6,000 nucleotides of DNA from Nostocaceae cyanobacterium CSSed10_463m (GCA_003556955.1 PWQB01000340.1:1-6000), one strand, 5' to 3'; counted from the stretch's first letter, positions 1 to 5,562 are shown. The notes: generated by a model from the letters alone, not told the origin. Made by a program: numbers and translations.

Positions 1-249
1 GTCAAGCAGAAATTCTTTAACTTGAGGTGCATCAGAGTTATAGAGGACTTGGTAAGCTTTACCATCAATCCAAGTGGCTGGGTGTTCACGTCGTTTGTGC
101 AAAAATTCCATCAACACATATAATCCCGGATTACCCAAGTTAGCTAACTGGGGGATGATTTGTTGTTGGACTTGAGGAGACCCAGCAATTAACGATTGTC
201 TGAGGGAATCGATGTCAGCTGTGCCTGATAAAATCATTGGGTCTGTCAT
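1..249 (-). CDS. gun4: GUN4-type tetrapyrrole-binding regulator of Mg-chelatase, N-terminal part (truncated by window edge)
   Basis: The minus strand from the ATG at 249-247 reads 83 codons without a stop to the window edge, so only the N-terminal part is visible. The residues resemble the all-helical N-terminal domain of cyanobacterial Gun4: IDSLRQSLIAGS (13-24), LANLGNPGLYVLMEFLHKRR (35-54) and TWIDGKAYQVLYNSDAP (59-75). The porphyrin-binding GUN4 core would lie beyond position 1 and cannot be checked here. Gun4 binds protoporphyrin IX and Mg-protoporphyrin and stimulates the ChlH subunit of Mg-chelatase in chlorophyll synthesis. Codon 5 is a second in-frame ATG. Neither start has a clear Shine-Dalgarno, and the first is preferred only for length. 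The gene diverges from icd. The family call rests on remembered similarity of this N-terminal segment. Some cyanobacteria carry several GUN4-domain proteins, but this N-terminal domain is most like the canonical one. Confidence 0.8.
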   Translation of the reverse strand, partial: MTDPMILSGTADIDSLRQSLIAGSPQVQQQIIPQLANLGNPGLYVLMEFLHKRREHPATWIDGKAYQVLYNSDAPQVKEFLLD

Positions 250-546
250 GCCATTAATCTGTGAGCGTGAAAAAGCGGTTGACTATTGGGTGTTCTTCAA
301 AGTGAAGCACTACTAGCGAAAAGTAGTTTACTATTTTTGATTGCGCTCTGTGCAGTGCCGAAGGCAATCGTACAACATTGCAATGGCTTGACTAAATCCC
401 ATCGCTTAACCCTAAAGACTGTATAAGGGGAATAAGGGGAAAATCTGCGCCTAGTGACTTGGTGAACAAAAGACACAGTAAAATTAGCCAGCCTGTTAAA
501 GCAAGATTGTTTGGCGGGTGGCTTATCATTCAGGAGTGTTTGAAGT
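250..546. promoter_or_regulatory. Shared upstream region between divergent gun4 and icd
   Basis: This 297-bp gap must hold the promoters of both genes. No good sigma-70 pair could be fixed. TTGACT hexamers occur at 279-284 and 388-393 without a convincing -10 at proper spacing. TATAAG at 422-427 is a plausible -10 for icd but lacks a -35. Cyanobacterial icd genes are known NtcA targets, so every GTA in the gap was checked for GTA-N8-TAC; no perfect site exists. A 9-bp near-tandem repeat (TATAAGGGG then AATAAGGGG) lies at 422-439. A weak 6-bp stem (ACTACT 309-314 with AGTAGT 322-327) is also present. Confidence 0.5.
532..536 (+). promoter_or_regulatory. Ribosome binding site of icd
   Basis: AGGAG lies 10 bases ahead of the ATG at 547. 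It is the only purine-rich Shine-Dalgarno in the region and supports that start. Confidence 0.6.
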
Positions 547-1968
547 ATGTACAACAAGATTAACCCCCCCACAACTGGAACAAAAATCACCTTTAAAAAT
601 GGTGAGCCGATTGTGCCTGATAATCCAATTATCCCTTTTATTCGGGGCGATGGCACAGGGATAGATATCTGGCCTGCTACCCAAAAGGTGCTAGATGCGG
701 CGGTAGCTAAGGCCTACCAAGGAAAACGTCAAATCAGTTGGTTTAAGGTTTATGCTGGTGATGAAGCCTGTGATTTATACGGAACTTACCAGTATTTACC
801 TCAAGATACTTTAACCGCTATCAAAGAATATGGTATAGCGATTAAGGGGCCTTTAACTACCCCTGTAGGTGGTGGGATTCGTTCTCTAAATGTGGCGCTA
901 CGGCAGATTTTTGATTTGTATGCCTGTGTGCGTCCTTGTCGTTATTATGCTGGTACACCCTCACCCCACAAGAATCCAGAAAAACTGGATGTAATTGTTT
1001 ATCGGGAAAATACGGAAGATATTTATTTGGGAATTGAGTGGAAGCAAGGAAGCGAAATAGGCGATCGCTTAATTAAAATTCTCAATGAAGAACTCATTCC
1101 CGCCACCCCAGAACATGGCAAAAAGCAAATTCCCCTTGATGCTGGTATTGGGATTAAACCCATCAGCAAAACTGGTTCTCAGCGCTTAGTACGTAGAGCG
1201 ATGAAACACGCTTTGTTATTGCCTAAAGACAAGCAACAGGTCACACTGGTGCATAAGGGCAATATTATGAAGTATACTGAAGGCGCTTTCCGTGATTGGG
1301 GTTATGAATTAGTTACCAGCGAATTTCGCAGTGAATGCGTCACAGAACGGGAATCTTGGATTTTAAGCAATAAAGACAAAAATCCTGATATTTCCGCCGA
1401 AGCTAACGCCCGTGAGGTCGATCCAGGTTATGATTCTTTGACACCAGAGAAACAAGCGCAAATTGTCCAGGAAGTTGAAACTGTTCTCAACACAATTTGG
1501 GAAACCCACGGTAACGGTCAATGGAAAGACAAAATCATGGTCAATGACCGGATTGCTGATAGTATTTTCCAACAAATCCAAACCAGACCCGATGAGTATT
1601 CAATTCTCGCCACAATGAACTTAAACGGCGATTACTTGTCTGATGCGGCTGCGGCCATTGTCGGCGGTTTAGGAATGGGGCCAGGGGCAAATATAGGTGA
1701 TGCCTGTGCCATTTTTGAAGCCACCCACGGTACTGCACCCAAACACGCCGGCTTGGATCGAATTAATCCTGGTTCTGTAATTCTTTCGGGTGTCATGATG
1801 CTGGAATTTATGGGTTGGCAAGAAGCCGCCGATTTGGTTAAAAAAGGTTTAGGGGATGCGATCGCTAACAGTCAAGTAACTTACGATTTAGCCCGATTGC
1901 TAGAACCACCTGTAGAACCATTAAAATGTTCGGAATTTGCCGACGCAATCATTCAACATTTTGGTTAG
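547..1968 (+). CDS. icd: NADP-dependent isocitrate dehydrogenase (EC 1.1.1.42)
   Basis: This cytosolic enzyme oxidises isocitrate to 2-oxoglutarate and CO2 with NADP+. In cyanobacteria it supplies the carbon skeleton for GS-GOGAT ammonium assimilation. The 473-residue protein is a bacterial type I IDH whose N-terminal half keeps E. coli numbering. Isocitrate-site residues S113, N115, R119, R129, R153 and Y160 are all present ([17 protein letters not shown]). The E. coli K230 equivalent is K237. Metal ligands equivalent to D283, D307 and D311 are D338, D362 and D366 (NGDYLSD). NADP 2'-phosphate determinants equivalent to K344, Y391 and R395 are K399, Y446 and R450; Y345 is replaced by H400 (HGTAPKH). 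A net gain of about 48 residues over E. coli falls between K237 and D338, roughly residues 270-320, and explains the length. That insertion is a known trait of cyanobacterial IDHs. The start is supported by AGGAG 10 bp upstream. It stands alone, with hairpins downstream. Confidence 0.97.
   Translation: MYNKINPPTTGTKITFKNGEPIVPDNPIIPFIRGDGTGIDIWPATQKVLDAAVAKAYQGKRQISWFKVYAGDEACDLYGTYQYLPQDTLTAIKEYGIAIKGPLTTPVGGGIRSLNVALRQIFDLYACVRPCRYYAGTPSPHKNPEKLDVIVYRENTEDIYLGIEWKQGSEIGDRLIKILNEELIPATPEHGKKQIPLDAGIGIKPISKTGSQRLVRRAMKHALLLPKDKQQVTLVHKGNIMKYTEGAFRDWGYELVTSEFRSECVTERESWILSNKDKNPDISAEANAREVDPGYDSLTPEKQAQIVQEVETVLNTIWETHGNGQWKDKIMVNDRIADSIFQQIQTRPDEYSILATMNLNGDYLSDAAAAIVGGLGMGPGANIGDACAIFEATHGTAPKHAGLDRINPGSVILSGVMMLEFMGWQEAADLVKKGLGDAIANSQVTYDLARLLEPPVEPLKCSEFADAIIQHFG
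1061..1068. repeat. HIP1 octamer GCGATCGC
   Basis: Perfect highly iterated palindrome, a signature of many cyanobacterial genomes, lying inside icd. Confidence 0.85.
1858..1865. repeat. HIP1 octamer GCGATCGC
   Basis: Second perfect HIP1 copy inside icd, near its 3' end. Confidence 0.85.
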
Positions 1969-2028
1969 TTTACATTTGGCACTATTTAGGATTTAGTGAG
2001 TTAATCAGTAGGTCTGACGATATAGATA

Positions 2029-2051
2029 CCCGACTTCTTAGAGAAGTCGGG
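2029..2051. repeat. Palindromic dispersed hairpin downstream of icd, possible terminator
   Basis: CCCGACTTCT (2029-2038) pairs perfectly with AGAAGTCGGG (2042-2051) around a TAG loop. The outer ATACCC (2026-2031) can alternatively pair with GGGTAT (2057-2062). A T6 run occurs at 2067-2072, 15 bases after the stem, which is too far for a classical Rho-independent terminator. From memory, close variants of this hairpin recur between genes in Nostoc-type genomes, so it is called a dispersed palindrome. It may still end icd transcripts, because the next gene is convergent. Confidence 0.7.
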
Positions 2052-2086
2052 GATCTGGGTATTACGTTTTTTAAGTTTGAGCTACT

Positions 2087-2116
2087 TAGTAGTGGCGGGA
2101 TTTTCCCGCCCTATTA
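2087..2116. terminator. Second hairpin in the icd / DUF29 convergent gap
   Basis: GGCGGGA (2094-2100) pairs perfectly with TCCCGCC (2104-2110) around TTT. Allowing T2093 as a bulge and one G-T pair, the stem extends to 13 pairs (2087-2116). No T-run follows on either strand. Its position between convergent genes suggests transcript-end formation, but it may equally be another dispersed palindrome. Confidence 0.45.
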
Positions 2117-2165
2117 CCTATGCTTTTCCAGTTATAAAATTGGTATTAATAAATAATCAGCAATC

Positions 2166-2690
2166 TCAATTATTTAATCTATAAATCCAAATTTCGCCCC
2201 CAGCTAACTGACGCAAATAATCATCCATAACTATTGGTAATTCCTTAGCAGAATAAGTATAAGTTAAAGACAGTAATTTAGTTGCTGTAGTTATAATCTG
2301 GCTTTTATTCAGGATTGCTGATAATTTAGAGCGGCTATACTGACCATTTAGCACTTCTAAACTAGCATCAGCTATGGCATCTTCAATTATTTCTTCTTCT
2401 ATCATTTTTTCCCATTCATGTTGATTGATATAGTAAGAGTTCTTATTTTCTTTAATATTCAGCTTCTTAATTTCTCGGATAGAATTGCGAATAGAACCCA
2501 CCCAAGAGTCTGTTAATTGCTGCTCTACTTGATTTTTAATTAAATGAATCAGTAAAATATTGACGTAAGATTGGATGTTACGCAAAATTGCTTGGTTACT
2601 CATCCCCTCTAATTCATCAACAATAGCCAAAGCATCTGTGTAACGTCCTTGTAAGATACTATTTCTGAGTCCGGTGAGTTCCTGGGTCAT
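2166..2690 (-). CDS. DUF29 family protein, copy A
   Basis: This 174-residue protein of unknown function matches DUF29 (Pfam PF01724), a mostly cyanobacterial helical family. Visible family marks are LRNSILQGRY (8-17), DELEGMS (25-31), the leucine-rich ILLIHLIKNQVE (45-56), SWVGSIRNSIREI (62-74) and EEEIIEDAIADASLEVLNG (98-116). No signal peptide or membrane segment is seen; it is presumably cytosolic. Residues 1-110 differ from copy C at only about 18 positions. Residues 111-173 match C at under half of positions, and the C-terminal WKAGRW of C and D is replaced by WIYRLNN, so the gene looks mosaic. An AGGA on the minus strand (2706-2703) sits 12 bases before the ATG, a weak ribosome site. 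It lies 27 bases behind a decayed copy (2718-2977) on the same strand and is convergent with icd. Confidence 0.85.
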   Translation of the reverse strand: MTQELTGLRNSILQGRYTDALAIVDELEGMSNQAILRNIQSYVNILLIHLIKNQVEQQLTDSWVGSIRNSIREIKKLNIKENKNSYYINQHEWEKMIEEEIIEDAIADASLEVLNGQYSRSKLSAILNKSQIITTATKLLSLTYTYSAKELPIVMDDYLRQLAGGEIWIYRLNN

Positions 2691-2717
2691 TGTTTACTAT
2701 TTTCCTATTTTGCACTG

Positions 2718-2977
2718 TTAACTACCGATAACTACCGATAAATGAGTTAAGTTTTTTGCCAAAACTATGAACAATTCTTTAACTGAATAGGAATAAGTCA
2801 GGGCGAAAAACTCCAAAGCAATGATGTCAGCTAGTTTTAATTGACTGTACTTTCCATTTATCAGTTCCAAACTGTCATCAACTATCCTAGGGACAATTAT
2901 CTCTTCACCTATTGTCAAAGTATCTCCGTAAATTTATTGTAAAATTCTATTTCGGAGGTTAGTTGTTTCCAGTAAAT
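2718..2977 (-). pseudogene. Decayed DUF29 copy with internal and 8-codon deletions
   Basis: A minus-strand reading from TTG at 2918 to TAA at 2718-2720 gives 66 residues homologous to the C-terminal third of copies C and D: SLELINGKYSQLKLADII, then ALTYSYSVKEL-like sequence. Eight residues (DRTKLIEN, positions 128-135 of copy C) are cleanly missing between ADII and AL. Just upstream, 2937-2977 still matches the first 14 or so codons of copy D (26 of 32 bases by hand alignment), but without an ATG and in an unusable frame. About 70 central codons, covering the ILLIHLIKN and SWVASIRN motifs, are gone. The tail resembles copies C and D more than adjacent copy A. It ends in a 10-bp tandem repeat. 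Translation from the TTG as a short protein is conceivable but has no visible ribosome site. Confidence 0.8.
2721..2740. repeat. 10-bp tandem duplication (ACTACCGATA x2)
   Basis: Two perfect adjacent copies of ACTACCGATA span 2721-2730 and 2731-2740. They encode the last residues of the decayed DUF29 copy, where intact copies carry LPGGE-type sequence. Confidence 0.85.
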
Positions 2978-3146
2978 TTTCTACAAATATCGATTAAATT
3001 ATTACTTAAAGGTATGATTATGGCGATATTTCTCGTTTATCTACTCTCAGCGATCGCACAATTAGGAGTTTTCCCGGAATCCTAGTCATCCGTCTTGATG
3101 TTAAATCTGGGATAGATGCAAATCGCCAGGGAGTTCAGCACATACT
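2978..3146 (+). promoter_or_regulatory. Upstream region of the GHL10-like gene
   Basis: This 169-bp gap holds a TATGAT at 3013-3018 that resembles a -10 box (5 of 6); the hexamer 17 bp upstream (TCGATT) is a poor -35. A HIP1 site lies at 3050-3057. AGGGAG at 3128-3133 is the likely ribosome site for the ATG at 3147, with a long 13-base spacer. A tiny hydrophobic ORF (3014-3085) also lies here and is discussed among the findings. Confidence 0.4.
3050..3057. repeat. HIP1 octamer GCGATCGC
   Basis: Perfect HIP1 copy in the gap upstream of the GHL10-like gene. Confidence 0.85.
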
Positions 3147-4391
3147 ATGTCACGACCGAAAAAAGAGCCAAAGGGGTGTGGATGCGCGAATATTCCTATC
3201 TCAGTAATTTTATTGCTTCTAGGAGGGAGTTGGTGGCTATTTAGCCAGAAAGGTAATCGAGACATGATCGCCAATCTGGTGACAAACCTGTTATCTGAGC
3301 ATCAACAAATCGCCATCCCGATTTTGAATCCAACTCCCACCCCTACTGTGACTCCAACTCCCACCCCTACTGTGACTCCGACTCCCACCCCCATACCTAC
3401 CCCAGGAGATACGGTAAAATCAGATACAAAACCAAAACCAGCATCCCCACCACCAACGCCTGAGCAAAAAACAGCATTACCTCAAACACCTTGGGAGAAA
3501 AAAGCCATTAGAGGTATTTATTTCAGTCGTTACCATATTACTAATAACGCCAACGAAAAAACCATTCGCCAACGAGTGCGTTTATATCGTTCTCAAGGCT
3601 TTAATACGATAATTCATGGCGTTTGGGGTAATGGTTGTACAATGTACAACAGCGATGTCATGCAAAAGAAATTGGGTTTTAACAGTTGTCCCAATAAGTT
3701 TCAAGCGCAATGGTTAGATTGGCTGATTGACGAAGCACATCAGCAGGGAATGGAAGTTCATGCTTACTTTGAAAAAGGGATTAAAATCGATAAAAATAGT
3801 CCAATTTTTGATTTAGCGATCGCGCGCCGATGGGTAGTTCCTGGAATCGATAGAACTTACGCTAATATTGAGCATTATGTTTTAGATGTAGAGATACCAG
3901 AAGTTGCTAATTTCTTTAAAAATATCTCCGTCGAATTTGTTACCAAATATCCCCAAATTGATGCAGTGCAGTGGGATGATTATTTAGGATATCATGCTGA
4001 ACTACCAGGACAAGTAGACCGTACCGCTAATTTAACAAAGTTTGTCCAAGAAATGGTAAGTGCAATTAAACAAGCTAACCCAAACGTTAGTTTTGATATT
4101 TCCCATCATAATCCTTATTGGGCTAAAAGATACTTTGCTGCTGATTGGCCAAACTGGAACGCCGATAGAGTGTTTATTCAAGTTTATAATGATGACAATT
4201 TCCAAGCAGAATTAAAATATGTGAGACAGGTAGATGGAATTGGCATTAGTGACAACCAATTTCATCGTTTAGGAGACATAATTAATAACAAAGATATCAA
4301 AAGTGTCTTAGTATTTCCCATAGATGGAAAACCAGAAAAAACTGCTGCTAATTTGCACAATTTAGTACAATCCATCACTCAAAAACCATAA
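3147..4391 (+). CDS. Membrane-anchored GHL10-like glycoside hydrolase protein with Pro/Thr linker
   Basis: The 414-residue protein has a basic start (MSRPKKEPK), one hydrophobic segment at about 16-33 and a Pro/Thr-rich linker at about 61-86 followed by a Pro/Lys stretch to about 118. Then comes one globular domain from about 121 to 410. The topology predicts an N-in single-pass anchor with the domain in the periplasm. The domain resembles GHL10 (PF02638, a TIM-barrel family formerly DUF187): RGIYFSRY (122-129), GFNTIIHGVWGNGCTMYNS (151-169), AHQQGMEVHAYFEKG (197-211), IDAVQWDDYLG (271-281) and DRVFIQVYNDD (340-350). E209, D277 and D278 are candidate acidic residues, but catalysis and substrate are unproven. 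C164 and C181 could form a disulfide. Cys11 and Cys13 precede the membrane segment, so this is not a lipoprotein. Start: AGGGAG 13 bp upstream. It is transcribed opposite the DUF29 clusters on both sides, with no operon partner. Confidence 0.78.
   Translation: MSRPKKEPKGCGCANIPISVILLLLGGSWWLFSQKGNRDMIANLVTNLLSEHQQIAIPILNPTPTPTVTPTPTPTVTPTPTPIPTPGDTVKSDTKPKPASPPPTPEQKTALPQTPWEKKAIRGIYFSRYHITNNANEKTIRQRVRLYRSQGFNTIIHGVWGNGCTMYNSDVMQKKLGFNSCPNKFQAQWLDWLIDEAHQQGMEVHAYFEKGIKIDKNSPIFDLAIARRWVVPGIDRTYANIEHYVLDVEIPEVANFFKNISVEFVTKYPQIDAVQWDDYLGYHAELPGQVDRTANLTKFVQEMVSAIKQANPNVSFDISHHNPYWAKRYFAADWPNWNADRVFIQVYNDDNFQAELKYVRQVDGIGISDNQFHRLGDIINNKDIKSVLVFPIDGKPEKTAANLHNLVQSITQKP
3330..3400 (+). repeat. 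24-bp coding minisatellite in the Pro/Thr linker
   Basis: Two identical 24-bp units (3330-3353 and 3354-3377), each encoding the eight residues PTPTPTVT, are followed by a degenerate third unit (3378-3400). Unit number probably sets the length of the periplasmic linker and could vary between strains by slippage. Confidence 0.85.
3816..3823. repeat. HIP1 octamer GCGATCGC
   Basis: Perfect HIP1 copy inside the GHL10-like gene. Confidence 0.85.
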
Positions 4392-4420
4392 CTTTAGCCG
4401 TCCCCAATCATTCATTAAGA

Positions 4421-4463
4421 CTCTCTTTCTCTCTTCTCTGTATCCTCTGTTTCTCTGTGGTTC
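4421..4463. repeat. CT-rich degenerate dispersed repeat (CTCTGT-like units)
   Basis: A pyrimidine-rich tract of degenerate TCTCTGT/TCCTCTGT units ends in CTCTGTGGTTC, in the convergent gap between the GHL10-like gene and copy C. Remembered Nostoc-type genomes carry many similar intergenic tracts reading CTCTGTG...CTCTGTGGTT. It abuts the DUF29 stub at 4466-4500. Function is unknown. Confidence 0.55.
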
Positions 4464-4465
4464 TA

Positions 4466-4500
4466 TTAGAAAATACATTTATGGCTAATTCCTGTGTCAC
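4466..4500 (-). pseudogene. 5' stub of a further DUF29 copy directly after copy C
   Basis: Immediately after the TAA of copy C the minus strand reads GCA, then GTGACACAGGAATTAGCC. Copy C itself begins after the same GCA with ATGACACAAGAATTAACC; 18 of the 21 bases starting at GCA are identical. With a 6-base and a 1-base gap the match continues to about 4466 (GTATTTT), around codon 14, where it runs into the CT-rich repeat. A GTG-initiated frame continues to a TGA at 4408 but only reads through the repeat. This is therefore the start of a lost tandem copy. Confidence 0.7.
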
Positions 4501-4503
4501 TGC

Positions 4504-5025
4504 TTACCATCTCCCTGCTTTCCAATCTTCGCCACCCGGTAGCTTAGTTAAAGTTTTTGTCACAATTGCAGGTAATTCCTTAGCTGAATAGGAATAAGTA
4601 AGGGCTAAAAACTGCAAAGCATTTTCGATTAACTTAGTTCTATCTATAATATCTGCAAGTTGGAATTGACTATATTTTCCATTCATCACTTCCAAACTTG
4701 CATCAGCAATAGCGTCTTCAATCACTTCCTCTTCTATCAAAGTTTCCCATTCATCTTGATTAACATAATAGGATTTATTATTATCTTTTATATTCAAATT
4801 TTTAATTTCTCGAATAGAATTGCGAATAGAAGCCACCCAGGAATTTGTTAACCGATGTTCTACTTGATTTTTAATTAAATGAATCAATAAAATATTGATG
4901 TAAGACTTAATATTACGCAGAATTGCTTGTTTACTCATCCCCTCTAACTCATCAACAATAGCCAAAGCATCTGCATAACGTCCTTGCAAAATACTATTTC
5001 TGAGGTCGGTTAATTCTTGTGTCAT
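4504..5025 (-). CDS. DUF29 family protein, copy C
   Basis: This 173-residue DUF29 (PF01724) protein of unknown function is 84% identical to copy D (27 differences by hand). Landmarks are LRNSILQGRY (8-17), DELEGMS (25-31), ILLIHLIKNQVE (45-56), SWVASIRNSIREI (62-74), an acidic helix IEEEVIEDAIADASLEV (97-113), LTYSYSAKELPAIV (142-155) and a terminal LPGGEDWKAGRW (162-173). No signal peptide or membrane segment is evident. The usual DUF29 opening (YDxDFxxW-like) is absent, so these are short-headed members. The ATG follows the TAA of copy D by only three bases (GCA), so the two are almost certainly co-transcribed and C may depend on reinitiation. No separate Shine-Dalgarno lies in the gap; the purine-rich GGGGAGATGG at the end of copy D (5042-5033) could serve as one. 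Confidence 0.88.
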   Translation of the reverse strand: MTQELTDLRNSILQGRYADALAIVDELEGMSKQAILRNIKSYINILLIHLIKNQVEHRLTNSWVASIRNSIREIKNLNIKDNNKSYYVNQDEWETLIEEEVIEDAIADASLEVMNGKYSQFQLADIIDRTKLIENALQFLALTYSYSAKELPAIVTKTLTKLPGGEDWKAGRW

Positions 5026-5028
5026 TGC

Positions 5029-5550
5029 TTACCATCTCCCCGCTTTCCAATTTTCGCCACCTGGTAACTGAGTTAAACTTTCGGCAACAATTGCAGGTAA
5101 TTCCTTAGCTGAATAGGAATAAGTTAACATTAAAAACTGCAAAGTATTTTCGATTAACTTAGTTCTATCTATAATATCCGCCAGTTGAAATTGACTGTAT
5201 TTGCCATTCATCACTTCTAAACTAGCATCAGCTATCGAACTTTCAATTACTTCCTCTTCTATCAAAATTTCCCATTCATCTTGATTGACATAATAGGATT
5301 TTTTGTTTTCTTTGAGATTCACGTCTTGAATTTCTAAAATTGCGTTGCGAATAGAAGCTACCCAAGAATTTGTTAATCGCTGTTCTACTTGATTTTTAAT
5401 TAAATGGATCAATAAAATCTTCAAAAAAGATTTAATTTGCCGCAGAATTGCCTTTTGACTCATCCCCTCTAACTCGTCAACAATCGCCAAAGCATCTGTG
5501 TAACGTTCTTGTAAAATACTATTTCTGAGGTCGGTTAATTCTTGTGTCAT
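5029..5550 (-). CDS. DUF29 family protein, copy D (first gene of the D-C pair)
   Basis: This 173-residue DUF29 (PF01724) protein of unknown function is the upstream partner of copy C. It has the same landmarks at the same residues: DELEGMS (25-31), ILLIHLIKNQVE (45-56), SWVASIRNAI (62-71), IEEEVIESSIADASLEV (97-113) and LPGGENWKAGRW (162-173). Substitutions against C cluster at residues 32-44 and 72-83, leaving residues 105-135 identical. The ATG at 5550 is preceded by GGAG on the minus strand (5566-5563) at 12 bases, an acceptable if long spacing. An AT-rich region with TATAAA (5620-5615) lies upstream and probably holds the promoter of the D-C unit. DUF29 copies are often clustered in cyanobacteria; no enzymatic motif is recognisable. 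Confidence 0.88.
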   Translation of the reverse strand: MTQELTDLRNSILQERYTDALAIVDELEGMSQKAILRQIKSFLKILLIHLIKNQVEQRLTNSWVASIRNAILEIQDVNLKENKKSYYVNQDEWEILIEEEVIESSIADASLEVMNGKYSQFQLADIIDRTKLIENTLQFLMLTYSYSAKELPAIVAESLTQLPGGENWKAGRW

Positions 5551-5562
5551 GTGACTGTCTGA

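Noticed and set aside
246..254. Two-codon upstream ORF ATG-GCA-TGA overlapping the gun4 start
   Set aside because: It is too short to distinguish from chance and has no ribosome site.
309..338. Weak stem ACTACT/AGTAGT followed by T5, as a terminator
   Set aside because: The stem has 6 mostly A-T pairs, and there is no plus-strand gene upstream to terminate.
421..434. GTATAAGGGGAATA as an NtcA site
   Set aside because: It has the left GTA but ATA instead of TAC on the right, so it does not meet GTA-N8-TAC.
297..656. Minus-strand 119-codon frame overlapping the icd start
   Set aside because: It covers the icd promoter region and first codons, has no recognisable family features, and is best explained as a shadow.
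1363..1738. Two minus-strand frames within icd
   Set aside because: They are antisense to well-conserved IDH catalytic sequence and lack ribosome sites.
1926..2156. Plus-strand 76-codon frame overlapping the end of icd
   Set aside because: It starts out of frame inside icd and reads through both intergenic hairpins; the composition is not protein-like.
2978..4465. Insertion of the GHL10-like gene into a single DUF29 gene, splitting it into the two remnants
   Set aside because: The remnant at 2718-2977 has its own 5' end as well as its 3' part, so the two remnants are not halves of one gene. No target duplication or terminal repeats flank the GHL10-like gene.
4660..4851. Plus-strand 63-codon frame in copy C
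   Set aside because: It is antisense to conserved DUF29 sequence; its hydrophobic look comes from the AT-rich complement.
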